NCBI RefSeq assembly: GCF_014193695.1
Contig: NZ_JACHZR010000005.1
Location: 62,001 to 126,000 of the forward strand
Source: Rhizobium sp. BK316
Lineage (GTDB): Bacteria; Pseudomonadota; Alphaproteobacteria; Rhizobiales; Rhizobiaceae
Length of the DNA: 64,000 bases
Reading direction: 5' to 3'
Within the stretch, counting starts at the first letter, position 1; every line of letters begins with the position of its first letter. The notes beneath the pieces are model-generated. The model saw nothing but the letters and a program-made list of their open reading frames with translations. It did not search any database and was not told the origin of the DNA. Below are positions 18,437-27,122 of this stretch, piece by piece. A program made the position numbers and the translations under genes.

Positions 18437-19261
18437 ATGCGACTGCTATTTCTGGGTGACATGGTCGGCAAGACGGGACGCACCGCGGTCTGGGACCGCC
18501 TGCCCGGTCTGGTTTCCGACCTGAAGCTCGACTTCGTCATCGTCAATGGCGAGAACGCCGCCGGCGGCTTCGGCATCACCGAAGACATCTTTCTCGAGAC
18601 GATCAATGTCGGCGCCGACGTGGTGACGACAGGCAATCACGTCTGGGACCAGAAGGATGCCGTCGCCTTCGCCGGCCGCCACGACCAGTTCCTGCGACCG
18701 GCAAACTATCCGCAGGGAACGCCTGGCCGCGGCTCCGGCCTCTTCTATGCGCGCAATGGCGCGCGCATTCTCGTCGCCAACATCATGGGCCGCGTCTTCA
18801 TGCATCCCGAGCTCGACGACCCCTTCAAGGCCGCCGAGACGATCCTCGCCGCCTGCCCTCTGAAGGAACAGGCCGATGCGATCATCTTCGATTTCCACGC
18901 GGAAGCGACGAGTGAGAAGCAATGCTTCGGCCATTTCGTCGACGGCCGCGCCAGCTTCGTCGTCGGCACCCACACCCACGTGCCGACCGCCGATGCGCAG
19001 ATCCTGAATGGCGGCACCGCCTACATGTCGGATGCCGGCATGTGCGGCGATTACGACTCCTCGCTCGGCATGGACAAGGAAGAGCCGCTCAACCGCTTCA
19101 TCTCCAAGATGCCGAAAGGCCGCATGGAAGCCGCGACCGGCCCCGCTACCATCTGCGGCGTCGGCGTGGAAATCTCCGATGCGACAGGTCTGGCGGAAAA
19201 GATCGCTCCGCTGCGGCTTGGTCCAAGACTTGCCGAAACGATCCCGGAGTTCTGGCGTTAA
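18437..19261 (+). CDS. YmdB-type metallophosphoesterase
   Basis: A 274-residue member of the YmdB/TIGR00282 phosphoesterases, described in Bacillus as 2',3'-cyclic nucleotide phosphodiesterases. The metal ligands are visible in FLGDMVGKTGR (Asp8), NGENAAGG, GNHVWDQ and THTHVPTAD. It starts three bases after fau, so the pair is co-transcribed, as is common in alphaproteobacteria. Confidence 0.9.
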   Translation: MRLLFLGDMVGKTGRTAVWDRLPGLVSDLKLDFVIVNGENAAGGFGITEDIFLETINVGADVVTTGNHVWDQKDAVAFAGRHDQFLRPANYPQGTPGRGSGLFYARNGARILVANIMGRVFMHPELDDPFKAAETILAACPLKEQADAIIFDFHAEATSEKQCFGHFVDGRASFVVGTHTHVPTADAQILNGGTAYMSDAGMCGDYDSSLGMDKEEPLNRFISKMPKGRMEAATGPATICGVGVEISDATGLAEKIAPLRLGPRLAETIPEFWR

Positions 19262-19346
19262 CACACAATTGTGAGCATGCTCCGTCTGGACCGCTGCGAC
19301 GGCATGCCGCATCCTTTCCGCTTCGTGAAAGCGCCGGAGGGGTGGC

Positions 19347-20192
19347 ATGAAGCCGCATTGTCTTGTCCTCGCTATCGCATGCCTTGCGGTTTTCACCGCG
19401 CCGAACCTTGCCAAAGCCCAGGAAGAACGAGAACCTGTCAGTCAGTGCCAGGCCATCGCCCAGAATATCCCCAAGGCTATCTTCGCGAGTTTCTCCAGTG
19501 TAGCGCCGATCGTCCCTGCGGTTTCCGAGGATGAGGACGTCAAATTTACCTATCTCGGCCATTCGACGTTCGAAATAGAGACTCCCGGCGGCATCGTCAT
19601 CGCCACCGATTATAATGGCTGGTACAGGCCGGCCATTACGCCCGATGTCGTCACCATGAACAAGGCGCACTCGACGCATTACACGCTGACCCCGGATCCC
19701 GGCATCAAACACGTGCTGCATGGGTGGAGCGACATCCCGGGCGAAAAGGCCAGGATCAATCTCGTCGTGGGCGACGCCTATATCCACAATGTGACGACGG
19801 ATATCCGTTTCAGCTATGGGCTGGGCGGCTCGCAACTGGACGGCAATTCAATCTTCATCTTCGAAATCGCCGGCCTCTGCATCGGCCATCTCGGCCATCT
19901 GCATTACGAGCTGACCGATACCCATTACACGGAAATCGGCCGGCTCGACGTGGTCATGGTGCCGGTCGATGGCGGTCTGACCATGGGTGCCGACAGCATG
20001 AGCCGCGTTATCAAGCGGCTGCGCTCGTCGCTGATCCTGCCGATGCATCGCCGCGGTCCGCCGGTCAACGCCTTCATCTCGATGTTCGGCAATGGGTTCG
20101 ACGTCAGTTATGCACCGGACAACAGCATCACCGTTTCGCTGCGCACGCTGCCGAAAAAGCCGCTAATCTACGTGATGAAGGATGTGCAGTAG
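19347..20192 (+). CDS. Exported metallo-beta-lactamase-fold hydrolase
   Basis: A 281-residue protein with a cleavable signal peptide (LVLAIACLAVFTAPNLAKA). A UlaG/YtnP-like lactamase fold follows: YLGHSTFEIETPGG, then a short metal site GHLGHLHYELTD, and late MVPVDGGLTMGADS and LPMHRRGP. The usual HxHxDH motif is not seen in standard form; the early His-rich segment reads AHSTHYTL, so catalysis may differ from classic members. GGAGG precedes the ATG. It ends at a shared bidirectional terminator. Confidence 0.75.
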   Translation: MKPHCLVLAIACLAVFTAPNLAKAQEEREPVSQCQAIAQNIPKAIFASFSSVAPIVPAVSEDEDVKFTYLGHSTFEIETPGGIVIATDYNGWYRPAITPDVVTMNKAHSTHYTLTPDPGIKHVLHGWSDIPGEKARINLVVGDAYIHNVTTDIRFSYGLGGSQLDGNSIFIFEIAGLCIGHLGHLHYELTDTHYTEIGRLDVVMVPVDGGLTMGADSMSRVIKRLRSSLILPMHRRGPPVNAFISMFGNGFDVSYAPDNSITVSLRTLPKKPLIYVMKDVQ

Positions 20193-20219
20193 AAGGCCCG
20201 AACTGTGCCGGGCCTTTGG
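20192..20219. terminator. Bidirectional terminator
   Basis: Arms AAGGCCCG (20193-20200) and CGGGCCTT (20209-20216), in the 28-base gap between two convergent genes. Confidence 0.7.
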
Positions 20220-20220
20220 C

Positions 20221-20724
20221 TTATGCAAATTGCAGATGTCGCTTGATGCCGACGTCAGGCATCTTCTCCTCGTCGAAATTGGCCTTCGCAATTTCCCAGC
20301 CGAATTTCAGCTTGCTGCCGGTCGAAACCCAGATCTCGGCATCATCGACATGCATGGCAAGCATCGTCAGCTTCGGATCCTTCTTGCCACCTTCGTACCA
20401 GGCGGCAACGACCGAGTTCCAGAACTCCTCGATTTTCGCGGGATCCGGACGCACCTCGATAACCCCGGACAGGCAGGCATGATAATCATGGTTCTTGCCG
20501 ATGACGCAGAAATGCGCACGGCTGCCGGGTTTGATCTTTTGTACGAGTTCGGCATCCGTCTTGGTATAGAACCAGATCGTATTGGTGGTCGGATCGACAT
20601 TGGGGGCCATCGGCTGCATATGCATATCGACGCCTGAAAGGCCGAGCATGCCGGCGTGGATGTCGTTGATCTGATCCCAGAGTTGACGCGCCGGTTGTTC
20701 ACGGGCTTCGCTGAAGCTTGCCAT
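20221..20724 (-). CDS. PPOX-class flavin-binding protein (general stress protein 26 type)
   Basis: A 167-residue split-barrel protein of the pyridoxamine-phosphate-oxidase-like class. It shows GVDMHMQPMAPNVDPTTNTI, IWFYTKTDAELVQKI and AHFCVIGKNHDYHACLSG, the strands that hold FMN in this class, and then EFWNSVVAAWYEGGKKDP. The substrate is unknown. ATG 20724 has AGGAAAGG upstream; the longer frame to 20910 would overlap the yebC start region. Confidence 0.88.
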   Translation of the reverse strand: MASFSEAREQPARQLWDQINDIHAGMLGLSGVDMHMQPMAPNVDPTTNTIWFYTKTDAELVQKIKPGSRAHFCVIGKNHDYHACLSGVIEVRPDPAKIEEFWNSVVAAWYEGGKKDPKLTMLAMHVDDAEIWVSTGSKLKFGWEIAKANFDEEKMPDVGIKRHLQFA

Positions 20725-20898
20725 AGCCGTTCCTTTCCTGCTGGTGCTGTCCGGTTGAAAACGTCGCCTCTCAGGCTTTGTTCCGCCACCTATCAAGCCA
20801 TGATGGCAAGACCGAATGGCCGCTTTTTCCTTGAATATCGCCCTTTCCGATCTTATAAGGCGGCCCATTCCGAACAATGAGACGTGAACAGGGGTGCC

Positions 20899-21645
20899 AT
20901 GGCTGGCCATTCACAGTTTAAAAACATCATGCACCGCAAGGGCCGTCAGGATTCCGTGCGGTCGAAAATGTTCTCCAAGCTCGCGCGCGAAATCACCGTT
21001 GCCGCCAAAGCTGGTCTTCCCGACCCGACAATGAACGCCCGACTGCGCCTGGCGATCCAGAACGCCAAAGCCCAGTCGATGCCGAAAGACAATATCGACC
21101 GCGCCATCAAGAAGGCCTCCGGCGCCGACACCGAGAACTATGACGAAGTCCGCTACGAAGGCTACGGCCCGGGCGGCACGGCGATCATCGTCGAGGCCTT
21201 GACCGACAACCGCAACCGCACCGCCTCCAACGTCCGCTCGATCTTCACCAAGGCCGGCGGCGCACTCGGCGAAACCGGGTCGGTGTCCTTCTCCTTCGAT
21301 CATGTCGGCGAAATCACCTACAAGCTGTCTGCCGGCGATGCCGACAAGATCATGGAAGCCGCCATCGAAGCAGGCGCCGACGATGTCGAGACCGATGAAG
21401 AGGGTCACTACATCACGACCGCTTTCGAAGCTCTCGGCGACGTCGCCAAGGCTCTCGAATCGTCCCTCGGCGAAGCCGAAACCGTAAAAGCCGTCTGGCG
21501 CGCTCAGAACAACGTGCCGGTCGATGAGGAAAGAGCCCAGTCGCTGCTGAAGCTCATCGACTCGCTGGAAGACGATGACGACGTACAGAACGTCTACTCG
21601 AACTTCGAAGTCTCGGAAGAAGTTCTGGCGAAGCTCTCGGCCTAA
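20899..21645 (+). CDS. YebC/PmpR-family regulator
   Basis: A 248-residue protein beginning MAGHSQFKNIMHRKGRQD, the hallmark of the family, with the acidic C-terminal domain EDDDDVQNVYSNFEVSEE. Family members act as DNA-binding regulators or as translation factors that relieve ribosome stalling; the role here is not determined. ATG 20899 is five codons inside a longer frame and has AGGGG before it. In relatives it precedes ruvC directly; here 4.2 kb of minus-strand genes separates them. Confidence 0.94.
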   Translation: MAGHSQFKNIMHRKGRQDSVRSKMFSKLAREITVAAKAGLPDPTMNARLRLAIQNAKAQSMPKDNIDRAIKKASGADTENYDEVRYEGYGPGGTAIIVEALTDNRNRTASNVRSIFTKAGGALGETGSVSFSFDHVGEITYKLSAGDADKIMEAAIEAGADDVETDEEGHYITTAFEALGDVAKALESSLGEAETVKAVWRAQNNVPVDEERAQSLLKLIDSLEDDDDVQNVYSNFEVSEEVLAKLSA

Positions 21646-21666
21646 GAGCTCTCCAATACGAAACTG

Positions 21667-21697
21667 AAAAACCCGGCTGCGCTCAGCCGGGTTTTTT
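21667..21697 (+). terminator. Terminator after yebC
   Basis: Arms AACCCGGCT (21670-21678) and AGCCGGGTT (21685-21693), followed by TTTTCTTT. Confidence 0.85.
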
Positions 21698-21718
21698 CTT
21701 TGTCTGGTATTCTTGTGA

Positions 21719-22720
21719 TTAGGCTGCAGCCCGCATGAAATTGCCGAGCCCGGCAAAGAGCTCCACCGATTTCAGCCGCGCCTCGATGTCATGAATCGGC
21801 ATCGAAATGATGACCTCATCCGCCTGCGTTTCCTTGAGGAAATCATTGAGCTGGGCTTCGGCCGTAGCAGGCGAGCCGACGACGGCGTAGCGTAGCGTGT
21901 GCTCCACATTCATCTTTTCCATCGGCGACCAGAAGGCATCCATATCCTTGACGGGCCGCGGGAAAGGTCCGCGCACATTGCGCCTGAGGTTGACGAACTG
22001 CTGCTGGGCCGAGGTGAAGTGGTACTGCGCCTCCTCATCCGTTTCAGAAACGGCACCCATGACACCGACCATCACATAGGGCTTGTCGAGTTCCGCCGAG
22101 GGCTGGAAGCGGTCGCGATAGATCGCGATCGCATCGAGCAGCATGTCTGGCGCAAAGTGCGAGGCAAAGGCAAAGGGCAGGCCGAGCATGGCCGCAAGCT
22201 GGGCGCTGTAGAGGCTGGAGCCGAGGAGCCAGATTGGGATGTGCGAGTTGTTGCCCGGTACGGCGAGGATCGCCTGGTTTTCGATCGGTGCACCGAGAAG
22301 CTGCTGCAGTTCCACCACATCATTGGGGAAACTGTTGGCGCCCGCGTCGAGGTTGCGCCGCAGCGCCTGCGCCGTGCGCATATCCGTTCCCGGCGCGCGG
22401 CCGAGGCCCAGATCGACGCGGCCGGGAAACAAAGCTTCCAGCGTGCCGAACTGTTCGGCAATGACGAGCGGCGCATGGTTCGGCAGCATGACGCCGCCGG
22501 AGCCGATGCGGATGCTCTTCGTCACCGCCCCGATCTGCCCGAGAATGACCGAAGTCGCCGCGCTCGCGACACCGGGCATACCGTGATGCTCCGCCATCCA
22601 GAAGCGCGTATAGCCGAATTCCTCCGCCTTCTGTGCCATGCGCTTCGACGCCGCAAAGGATTGGCTGATGGTCGTGCCTTCAGCCACGGGAGAAAGATCG
22701 AGAATGGAAAAGGGAACCAT
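21719..22720 (-). CDS. Luciferase-like flavin-dependent oxidoreductase
   Basis: A 333-residue member of the LLM class (MsnO8/YhbW-like). The beginning VPFSILDLSPVAEG, then RFWMAEHHGMPGVAS and RIGSGGVMLPNHAPLVIAEQ, are typical FMN-binding (alpha/beta)8 barrel elements. The physiological substrate is unknown. It stands alone on the minus strand between yebC and a GNAT gene. Confidence 0.88.
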   Translation of the reverse strand: MVPFSILDLSPVAEGTTISQSFAASKRMAQKAEEFGYTRFWMAEHHGMPGVASAATSVILGQIGAVTKSIRIGSGGVMLPNHAPLVIAEQFGTLEALFPGRVDLGLGRAPGTDMRTAQALRRNLDAGANSFPNDVVELQQLLGAPIENQAILAVPGNNSHIPIWLLGSSLYSAQLAAMLGLPFAFASHFAPDMLLDAIAIYRDRFQPSAELDKPYVMVGVMGAVSETDEEAQYHFTSAQQQFVNLRRNVRGPFPRPVKDMDAFWSPMEKMNVEHTLRYAVVGSPATAEAQLNDFLKETQADEVIISMPIHDIEARLKSVELFAGLGNFMRAAA

Positions 22721-22820
22721 GGAAACCTGCCGCGCAAGAATGGGAGTGCGGTCTATGTAGGTTCGCTATGGCGCTATTCCAAATCGCGGCGCAAACAAAA
22801 GCTGCCGCGGAAAATAACCG

Positions 22821-23315
22821 TCATTCGTCGAAAGCCGGGGAGAATTTCAATGCGCCTGATGGTGGCGATCCCTTGAAGACGATCCGCTGGACATATCGCG
22901 TATCGAGATCGCCATAAGTCAGCTTTCCATCGCTTTCGAAGCCTGCGCCGCGATAAACCGCGGGATCGCCGATCAGCGCGCAGCCAGTTGCGTCACGCTC
23001 TCTCAGCAGATCGAGCCCTTTCAGGATCAACGATCTGCCGATCCCCTGCCGCTGCCGCTCCGGCTTTACTGAAATCGGCCCAAGCCCATACCATCCATGC
23101 TCGATATCGCCGACCGAAATCGGCGAGAAGGCGACATGGCCGATGATCTCCCCACCTTCGTCCGCGACGAGCGACAGCGTCAGATCACCCGACGCTCGAA
23201 GGTCCCTGACGATCCGTGCTTCCGTGTTGTTGCTATAAGGCATCGGCTCGAACGCCAGCCACGTCAATTCGTGAATGGCGTCCGCATCTTCGGGCCTTTC
23301 GAACCGGATCAGCAT
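22821..23315 (-). CDS. GNAT N-acetyltransferase
   Basis: A 164-residue acetyltransferase with the acetyl-CoA loop VKPERQRQGIGRSLI (motif A, Q/RxxGxG/A) and the C-terminal YRGAGFESDG. It resembles YhbS-type enzymes. The start MLIRFERPEDADAI at 23315 lies seven bases after the chemoreceptor stop, so it shares that transcript. The longer frame overlaps the chemoreceptor coding end. Confidence 0.85.
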   Translation of the reverse strand: MLIRFERPEDADAIHELTWLAFEPMPYSNNTEARIVRDLRASGDLTLSLVADEGGEIIGHVAFSPISVGDIEHGWYGLGPISVKPERQRQGIGRSLILKGLDLLRERDATGCALIGDPAVYRGAGFESDGKLTYGDLDTRYVQRIVFKGSPPSGALKFSPAFDE

Positions 23316-23322
23316 GATGCGA

Positions 23323-25638
23323 TCAGGCCCGCCTGCGTAGCTGATGCATGTCGGCACTGTGCTGCTGATATCCTTCGGCAAGGGTGAAGTTGCCAAGCTG
23401 GCGGTCCATCTCAACAGCTTCCGTTGCCAAGCGATGGATCGCGGCCGTCGTCTCCTCGACCATCGCCGCATTCTGCTGCGTCATGGAATCCAACTCGGCG
23501 ACCGCGCTGTTGATCTGCCGCAGCGTATCGGCCTCCTCGCGAGTCGATTCCATGATCTCATTGATCTGACCGTTGATAGCTTCGACATGGCCGCCGATGC
23601 CGGTGAGCGCCAGCCCTGCCCGTTCGACCAGCGCCACGCCGCTTTCGACCTCATGCGTGGATTTCTGCAGCAGGCTGGAGATTTCCTTGGCAGCACTCGA
23701 AGACCGCTGCGCCAGTTCGCGCACTTCCATGGCGACGACCGCAAAACCCTTGCCGCTTTCGCCGGCACGTGCTGCCTCGACGCCGGCGTTCAGCGCCAGC
23801 AGATTGGTCTGGAAGGCGATATCGTCGATAACAGAGATAATGGTGTTGATCTGGCGCGAGGACGCCTGGATCGCTTCCATCGCCGCGATCGTCTCGCGCA
23901 TGATCTGGCTGGAGCCGACCGTCTCCTTCTTGGCGTCGCGGGCAATGCGCTCGGCCTGCTCGGCCCGTTCGATCTGCACGCGCACCGACTGGGTGATGGC
24001 GCTTATGGCATTGGCAGTCTCGGTGATCGAGCTTGCCTGCCGCTCGGTGCGGCCGGCCAGTTCGTCCGCCCCCGTGCGCATCTCCTCGGAGCCTGCCCGG
24101 ACGGCCATGGAGTTGCCGCCGATCGCCGTCATCGTTTCGTTGAGCGTTGCCAGCGCCTCGTTGAAGTTCACGCGCAGGCTTTCGAGCTCGCTCGGGAAAT
24201 GGGTTTCGATCTGGTAGGCCAGATCGCCACTCGCCAGATGATGAAGCCCCTCGTCGAGCGCACTGACGACGTCCTGCAGGCTGCGGGCTTCTGCCTCGCG
24301 CTGTGCAAGGTTCTGCTGGCGCTCGCTTTCGGCATGTGCACGCGTCTGCTCGCTCGCGGCTTCGAGTTGACGGCCTTCGATCAGCGACTGCTTGAAACGA
24401 GCAAGCGCCTTCGCCATCGTACCGATCTCGTCCTTGCGATTCTGGCTGCCGATCTCGACTTCCAGCCTGCCGTCAGCGACTTCGCGCGTCACGCCCGCAA
24501 GGCGGGCAAGCGGCGAGAACAGGAAGTTGGTGATGAGCCCCGTGGCAACAGCCATGATGACGAGAACGCCGATGCCGATCCAGGTCAGCAGCGTGGCGAT
24601 CTCGATGGAACCGGCATTCAATTCGCTGAGCAGCACGCTTTCGACAACGAGGAACCGGTCACCGCGATAATCGATGCCGCGCACATAAGCGCGTGCCGCA
24701 CCATCGGCGCGATCGAAATCCGCAACCGTCATCGCCGAGCTCGCTAGCGCATCCTTGATAAAGGTGAACGGCGCAGTATCGAGCGTCGCAAGCTGGTTGG
24801 ATGCGTTGAGACCAACGGCCGAGCCGTCATCTGAAATGATCGCCGCCTGTGCCGTGCTGCCGGACACGATACCCTTAGCCAGAATGCCGGTGACGATATC
24901 ATCGCGCACCTTGAACAGCATCAGACCCTTCGCCTGACCCAGCTTGACGATCGGGACGGCATAGAAGATCGCCGACGTGCCGCTCTTGGCATCGACGCGC
25001 AGACCGGAGAAGGCCGTCGGCGCGGAATCATCAGTTGCCTTGGCGGTATTCTCGATCGCCCTGGCATAGGCGATGCCTGACCCGGTCGACTTCCAGGCAT
25101 CCGATTTCAGGTTTTCAGCGAAGTCTTCGTTCTTCTTGTAGGAATAGAGCACAGTACCATCGAGATCAACGATCAACAGGTCGCTGAAGGCGGTATCGGC
25201 GAGATCGCGCGCCACTTCGCCCTGCGTCTTCTCATGGCTCGAATAGTAGAACCCGCTCGGCCCCTCGGGTTTGACTAGCTTTTCGCGTTGGTCTGCCGGG
25301 TTCGGGTTGTCGGCGATGAAGACCTTCTTCAGCTCGCCCCGCGCGTCGCCGGAGCTTTTCTCCATCGTTTTCCAGCCACTCTTCAGATTGGTGATCGACA
25401 TCTGCAGCGCTTCGATGCGCGCAATCGAGGTCGCCTGGTTCTCGAGCTGTTGGAACTGATCCTGCAGCATGTCGCCGCGGAAGATCAGCACGCTGTCCTT
25501 CGCCTTCAGTGCCTGCTCGTCGGAAACGCGGCTGCTGGCGAAGTAGGCAAGGATATTGATCACCGCGACCGAAAGCGTGGTCAGCAGGATGAAGGTGGCT
25601 ATCACCTTGAAGGACAGGGACTGAAATCTCTGAGCCAT
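23323..25638 (-). CDS. Methyl-accepting chemotaxis protein
   Basis: A 771-residue transmembrane chemoreceptor. Membrane helix 1 is at about 8-30. A large periplasmic sensor of about 310 residues follows, with dCache-like features (LLIVDLDGTVLYSYKKNED, AIFYAVPIVKLGQAKGLM). Membrane helix 2 is at about 345-370, then HAMP (LARLAGVTREVADGRLEVEI) and a second HAMP-like turn (EGLHHLASGDLAYQIETHF). The conserved signalling hairpin tip IDDIAFQTNLLALNAGVEAA is near 600-625. The C-terminus (MHQLRRRA) lacks the NWETF-type pentapeptide. ATG 25638 precedes a proper membrane anchor. The ligand is unknown. Confidence 0.93.
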   Translation of the reverse strand: MAQRFQSLSFKVIATFILLTTLSVAVINILAYFASSRVSDEQALKAKDSVLIFRGDMLQDQFQQLENQATSIARIEALQMSITNLKSGWKTMEKSSGDARGELKKVFIADNPNPADQREKLVKPEGPSGFYYSSHEKTQGEVARDLADTAFSDLLIVDLDGTVLYSYKKNEDFAENLKSDAWKSTGSGIAYARAIENTAKATDDSAPTAFSGLRVDAKSGTSAIFYAVPIVKLGQAKGLMLFKVRDDIVTGILAKGIVSGSTAQAAIISDDGSAVGLNASNQLATLDTAPFTFIKDALASSAMTVADFDRADGAARAYVRGIDYRGDRFLVVESVLLSELNAGSIEIATLLTWIGIGVLVIMAVATGLITNFLFSPLARLAGVTREVADGRLEVEIGSQNRKDEIGTMAKALARFKQSLIEGRQLEAASEQTRAHAESERQQNLAQREAEARSLQDVVSALDEGLHHLASGDLAYQIETHFPSELESLRVNFNEALATLNETMTAIGGNSMAVRAGSEEMRTGADELAGRTERQASSITETANAISAITQSVRVQIERAEQAERIARDAKKETVGSSQIMRETIAAMEAIQASSRQINTIISVIDDIAFQTNLLALNAGVEAARAGESGKGFAVVAMEVRELAQRSSSAAKEISSLLQKSTHEVESGVALVERAGLALTGIGGHVEAINGQINEIMESTREEADTLRQINSAVAELDSMTQQNAAMVEETTAAIHRLATEAVEMDRQLGNFTLAEGYQQHSADMHQLRRRA

Positions 25639-25887
25639 GAAAAACGAACCCTTCCGGAACGGCGCCGCCGGCGAGTGGAATCGCGAAGACATCACCCGTC
25701 GGTTGAACTACAAACAGACCATCGGAAGCCTTAAGCTTTGCAAAAGCCGGCCCCTCTCACATTTGATGGATTAGAATTCAGGCATCCGGTTTAATTCGCG
25801 GTAAATGCGATCCCGCAAAAACAAGGTATGTTTTCGCTTTGTTCACATATCAATGGCACTTATTTCGCCATCGCTATAGGGTGAACC

Positions 25888-26397
25888 ATGCAAAACACGA
25901 TTCGCATCATCGGTATCGATCCCGGCCTTCGCCGCACCGGATGGGGCATCATCGATACGCTCGGCAATTCGCTGCGCTTCGTTGCCTCGGGAACAGTCAC
26001 TTCGGATGGCGACATGGACCTCGCTTCCCGCCTCTGCCAGCTGCATGACGGCCTTGCCGATGTGGTCCATTCCTACAAGCCGGATGAAGCCGCTGTGGAA
26101 CAGACATTCGTCAACAAGGATGCAGTGGCAACCCTGAAGCTCGGCCAGGCCCGCGGCATCGCCATGCTGGTGCCGGCCCGCGCCGGTCTTCCAGTGTCGG
26201 AATATGCGCCGAACGCCGTGAAGAAAACTGTCATCGGCGTCGGCCACGGCGACAAGAAGCAGATCCATATGATGCTGAAGATCCTCATGCCGAAAGTCGA
26301 ATTCAAGGGCGATGACGCCGCCGACGCATTGGCGATCGCCATCTGCCACGCCCATCACCGCGGCGGAAACAAGATGCGACAGGCACTCGCCAGCTGA
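25888..26397 (+). CDS. ruvC: Holliday junction resolvase RuvC
   Basis: Endonuclease that cuts Holliday junctions during recombinational repair. The 169 residues keep the acidic catalytic set: Asp11 (GIDPGLRRTGWG), Glu71 (AAVEQTFVN) and Asp143/Asp146 (GDDAADALA). There is no truncation. It is separated from ruvA by 725 bases holding a toxin-antitoxin pair. Confidence 0.97.
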   Translation: MQNTIRIIGIDPGLRRTGWGIIDTLGNSLRFVASGTVTSDGDMDLASRLCQLHDGLADVVHSYKPDEAAVEQTFVNKDAVATLKLGQARGIAMLVPARAGLPVSEYAPNAVKKTVIGVGHGDKKQIHMMLKILMPKVEFKGDDAADALAIAICHAHHRGGNKMRQALAS

Positions 26398-26404
26398 TTT
26401 GTTC

Positions 26405-26452
26405 TTGACTTGTTCCAGGTCCGCAGCTAGGTATTACCTCAGAGGTATTACC
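26405..26452 (+). promoter_or_regulatory. Promoter and twin operator of the toxin-antitoxin pair
   Basis: TTGACT (26405-26410), a 17-base spacer, then TAGGTA (26428-26433). Two copies of the palindrome GGTATTACC (26430-26438 and 26444-26452), 14 bases apart, flank a further palindrome TACCTC-A-GAGGTA (26435-26447). They overlap both the -10 box and the GAGG Shine-Dalgarno of the antitoxin. This is what an autoregulated AbrB/MazE-type operon should look like. Confidence 0.65.
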
Positions 26453-26713
26453 ATGCGCGTGACTGAAAAAGGCCAGGTGACCATCCCTAAGGAAATCCGC
26501 GACAGACTTGGAATCGTTCCGGGATCTGAGGTGGAGTTTATCGCGAAAGACGATGCAGCCCTTTTGGTGAAGGTCAACGAAAACAGCTTACAGATTCGCA
26601 ACTTCGAGGAATGGGCTGCCAGCGTAGAGGGACTGCTGGACCTCGATGGCATGACGACGGATGAATATATGGAATGGCTAAGGGGTCCGCGTGAAGATCT
26701 CGACCGTCATTGA
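26453..26713 (+). CDS. AbrB/MazE-type antitoxin
   Basis: An 86-residue protein. The swapped-hairpin DNA-binding domain covers residues 1-45 (MRVTEKGQVTIPKEIRDRLG, then PGSEVEFIAKDDAALLVKV). An acidic C-terminal tail (EEWAASVEGLLDLDGMTTDEYMEWLRG) would wrap and inhibit the toxin. The gene overlaps the toxin gene by 23 bases. The operator copies immediately upstream suggest that it represses its own promoter, probably together with the toxin (known for the family, inferred here). Confidence 0.9.
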   Translation: MRVTEKGQVTIPKEIRDRLGIVPGSEVEFIAKDDAALLVKVNENSLQIRNFEEWAASVEGLLDLDGMTTDEYMEWLRGPREDLDRH

Positions 26714-27110
26714 CACGAATATTCTCATCGACATTTTGGGACCGCAAAGCTCATTTCGCCATTGGTCGCTTGACGCGCTGAAACGTTGCGCCTCTGAGGG
26801 AAATCTGGTGCTGACCCCGGTCGTATGGGCTGAACTCGGTGCCGCACCGCTGACAGAGGAAAAGCTTCTGCTTGCCTTTGCCTGGCTTAATCTTGAACGA
26901 GAGAACTTGCCTTTCGAGGCAGCCTTCCGTGCAGGGCAAGCTCATCGTAGCTATCGGACTGCGGGTGGCCAACGGGAACGGACGCTTCCCGATTTTCTGG
27001 TTGGTGCCCACGCGGAATGGCATCGGCACCGCCTGCTGACCCGTGATGCGGCCCGCTACCGCTCCTATTTCCCTTCGCTCGATATTATTTCACCTGAAAC
27101 TCATCCCTGA
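26691..27110 (+). CDS. VapC-type PIN-domain toxin
   Basis: A 139-residue PIN-domain ribonuclease. The acidic quartet is present as Asp8 (VIDTNILIDI), Glu48 (VVWAELGAA), Asp101 (TLPDFLVGAHA) and Asp119 (LLTRDAARY). The start is GTG 26691 with AAGGGG six bases upstream, inside the antitoxin gene. Toxins of this family cleave tRNA or rRNA; the target here cannot be read from sequence. The stop lies 12 bases before ruvA, so toxin transcription would continue into ruvA and ruvB. Confidence 0.88.
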   Translation: MKISTVIDTNILIDILGPQSSFRHWSLDALKRCASEGNLVLTPVVWAELGAAPLTEEKLLLAFAWLNLERENLPFEAAFRAGQAHRSYRTAGGQRERTLPDFLVGAHAEWHRHRLLTRDAARYRSYFPSLDIISPETHP

Positions 27111-27122
27111 CGGAACAAGATC

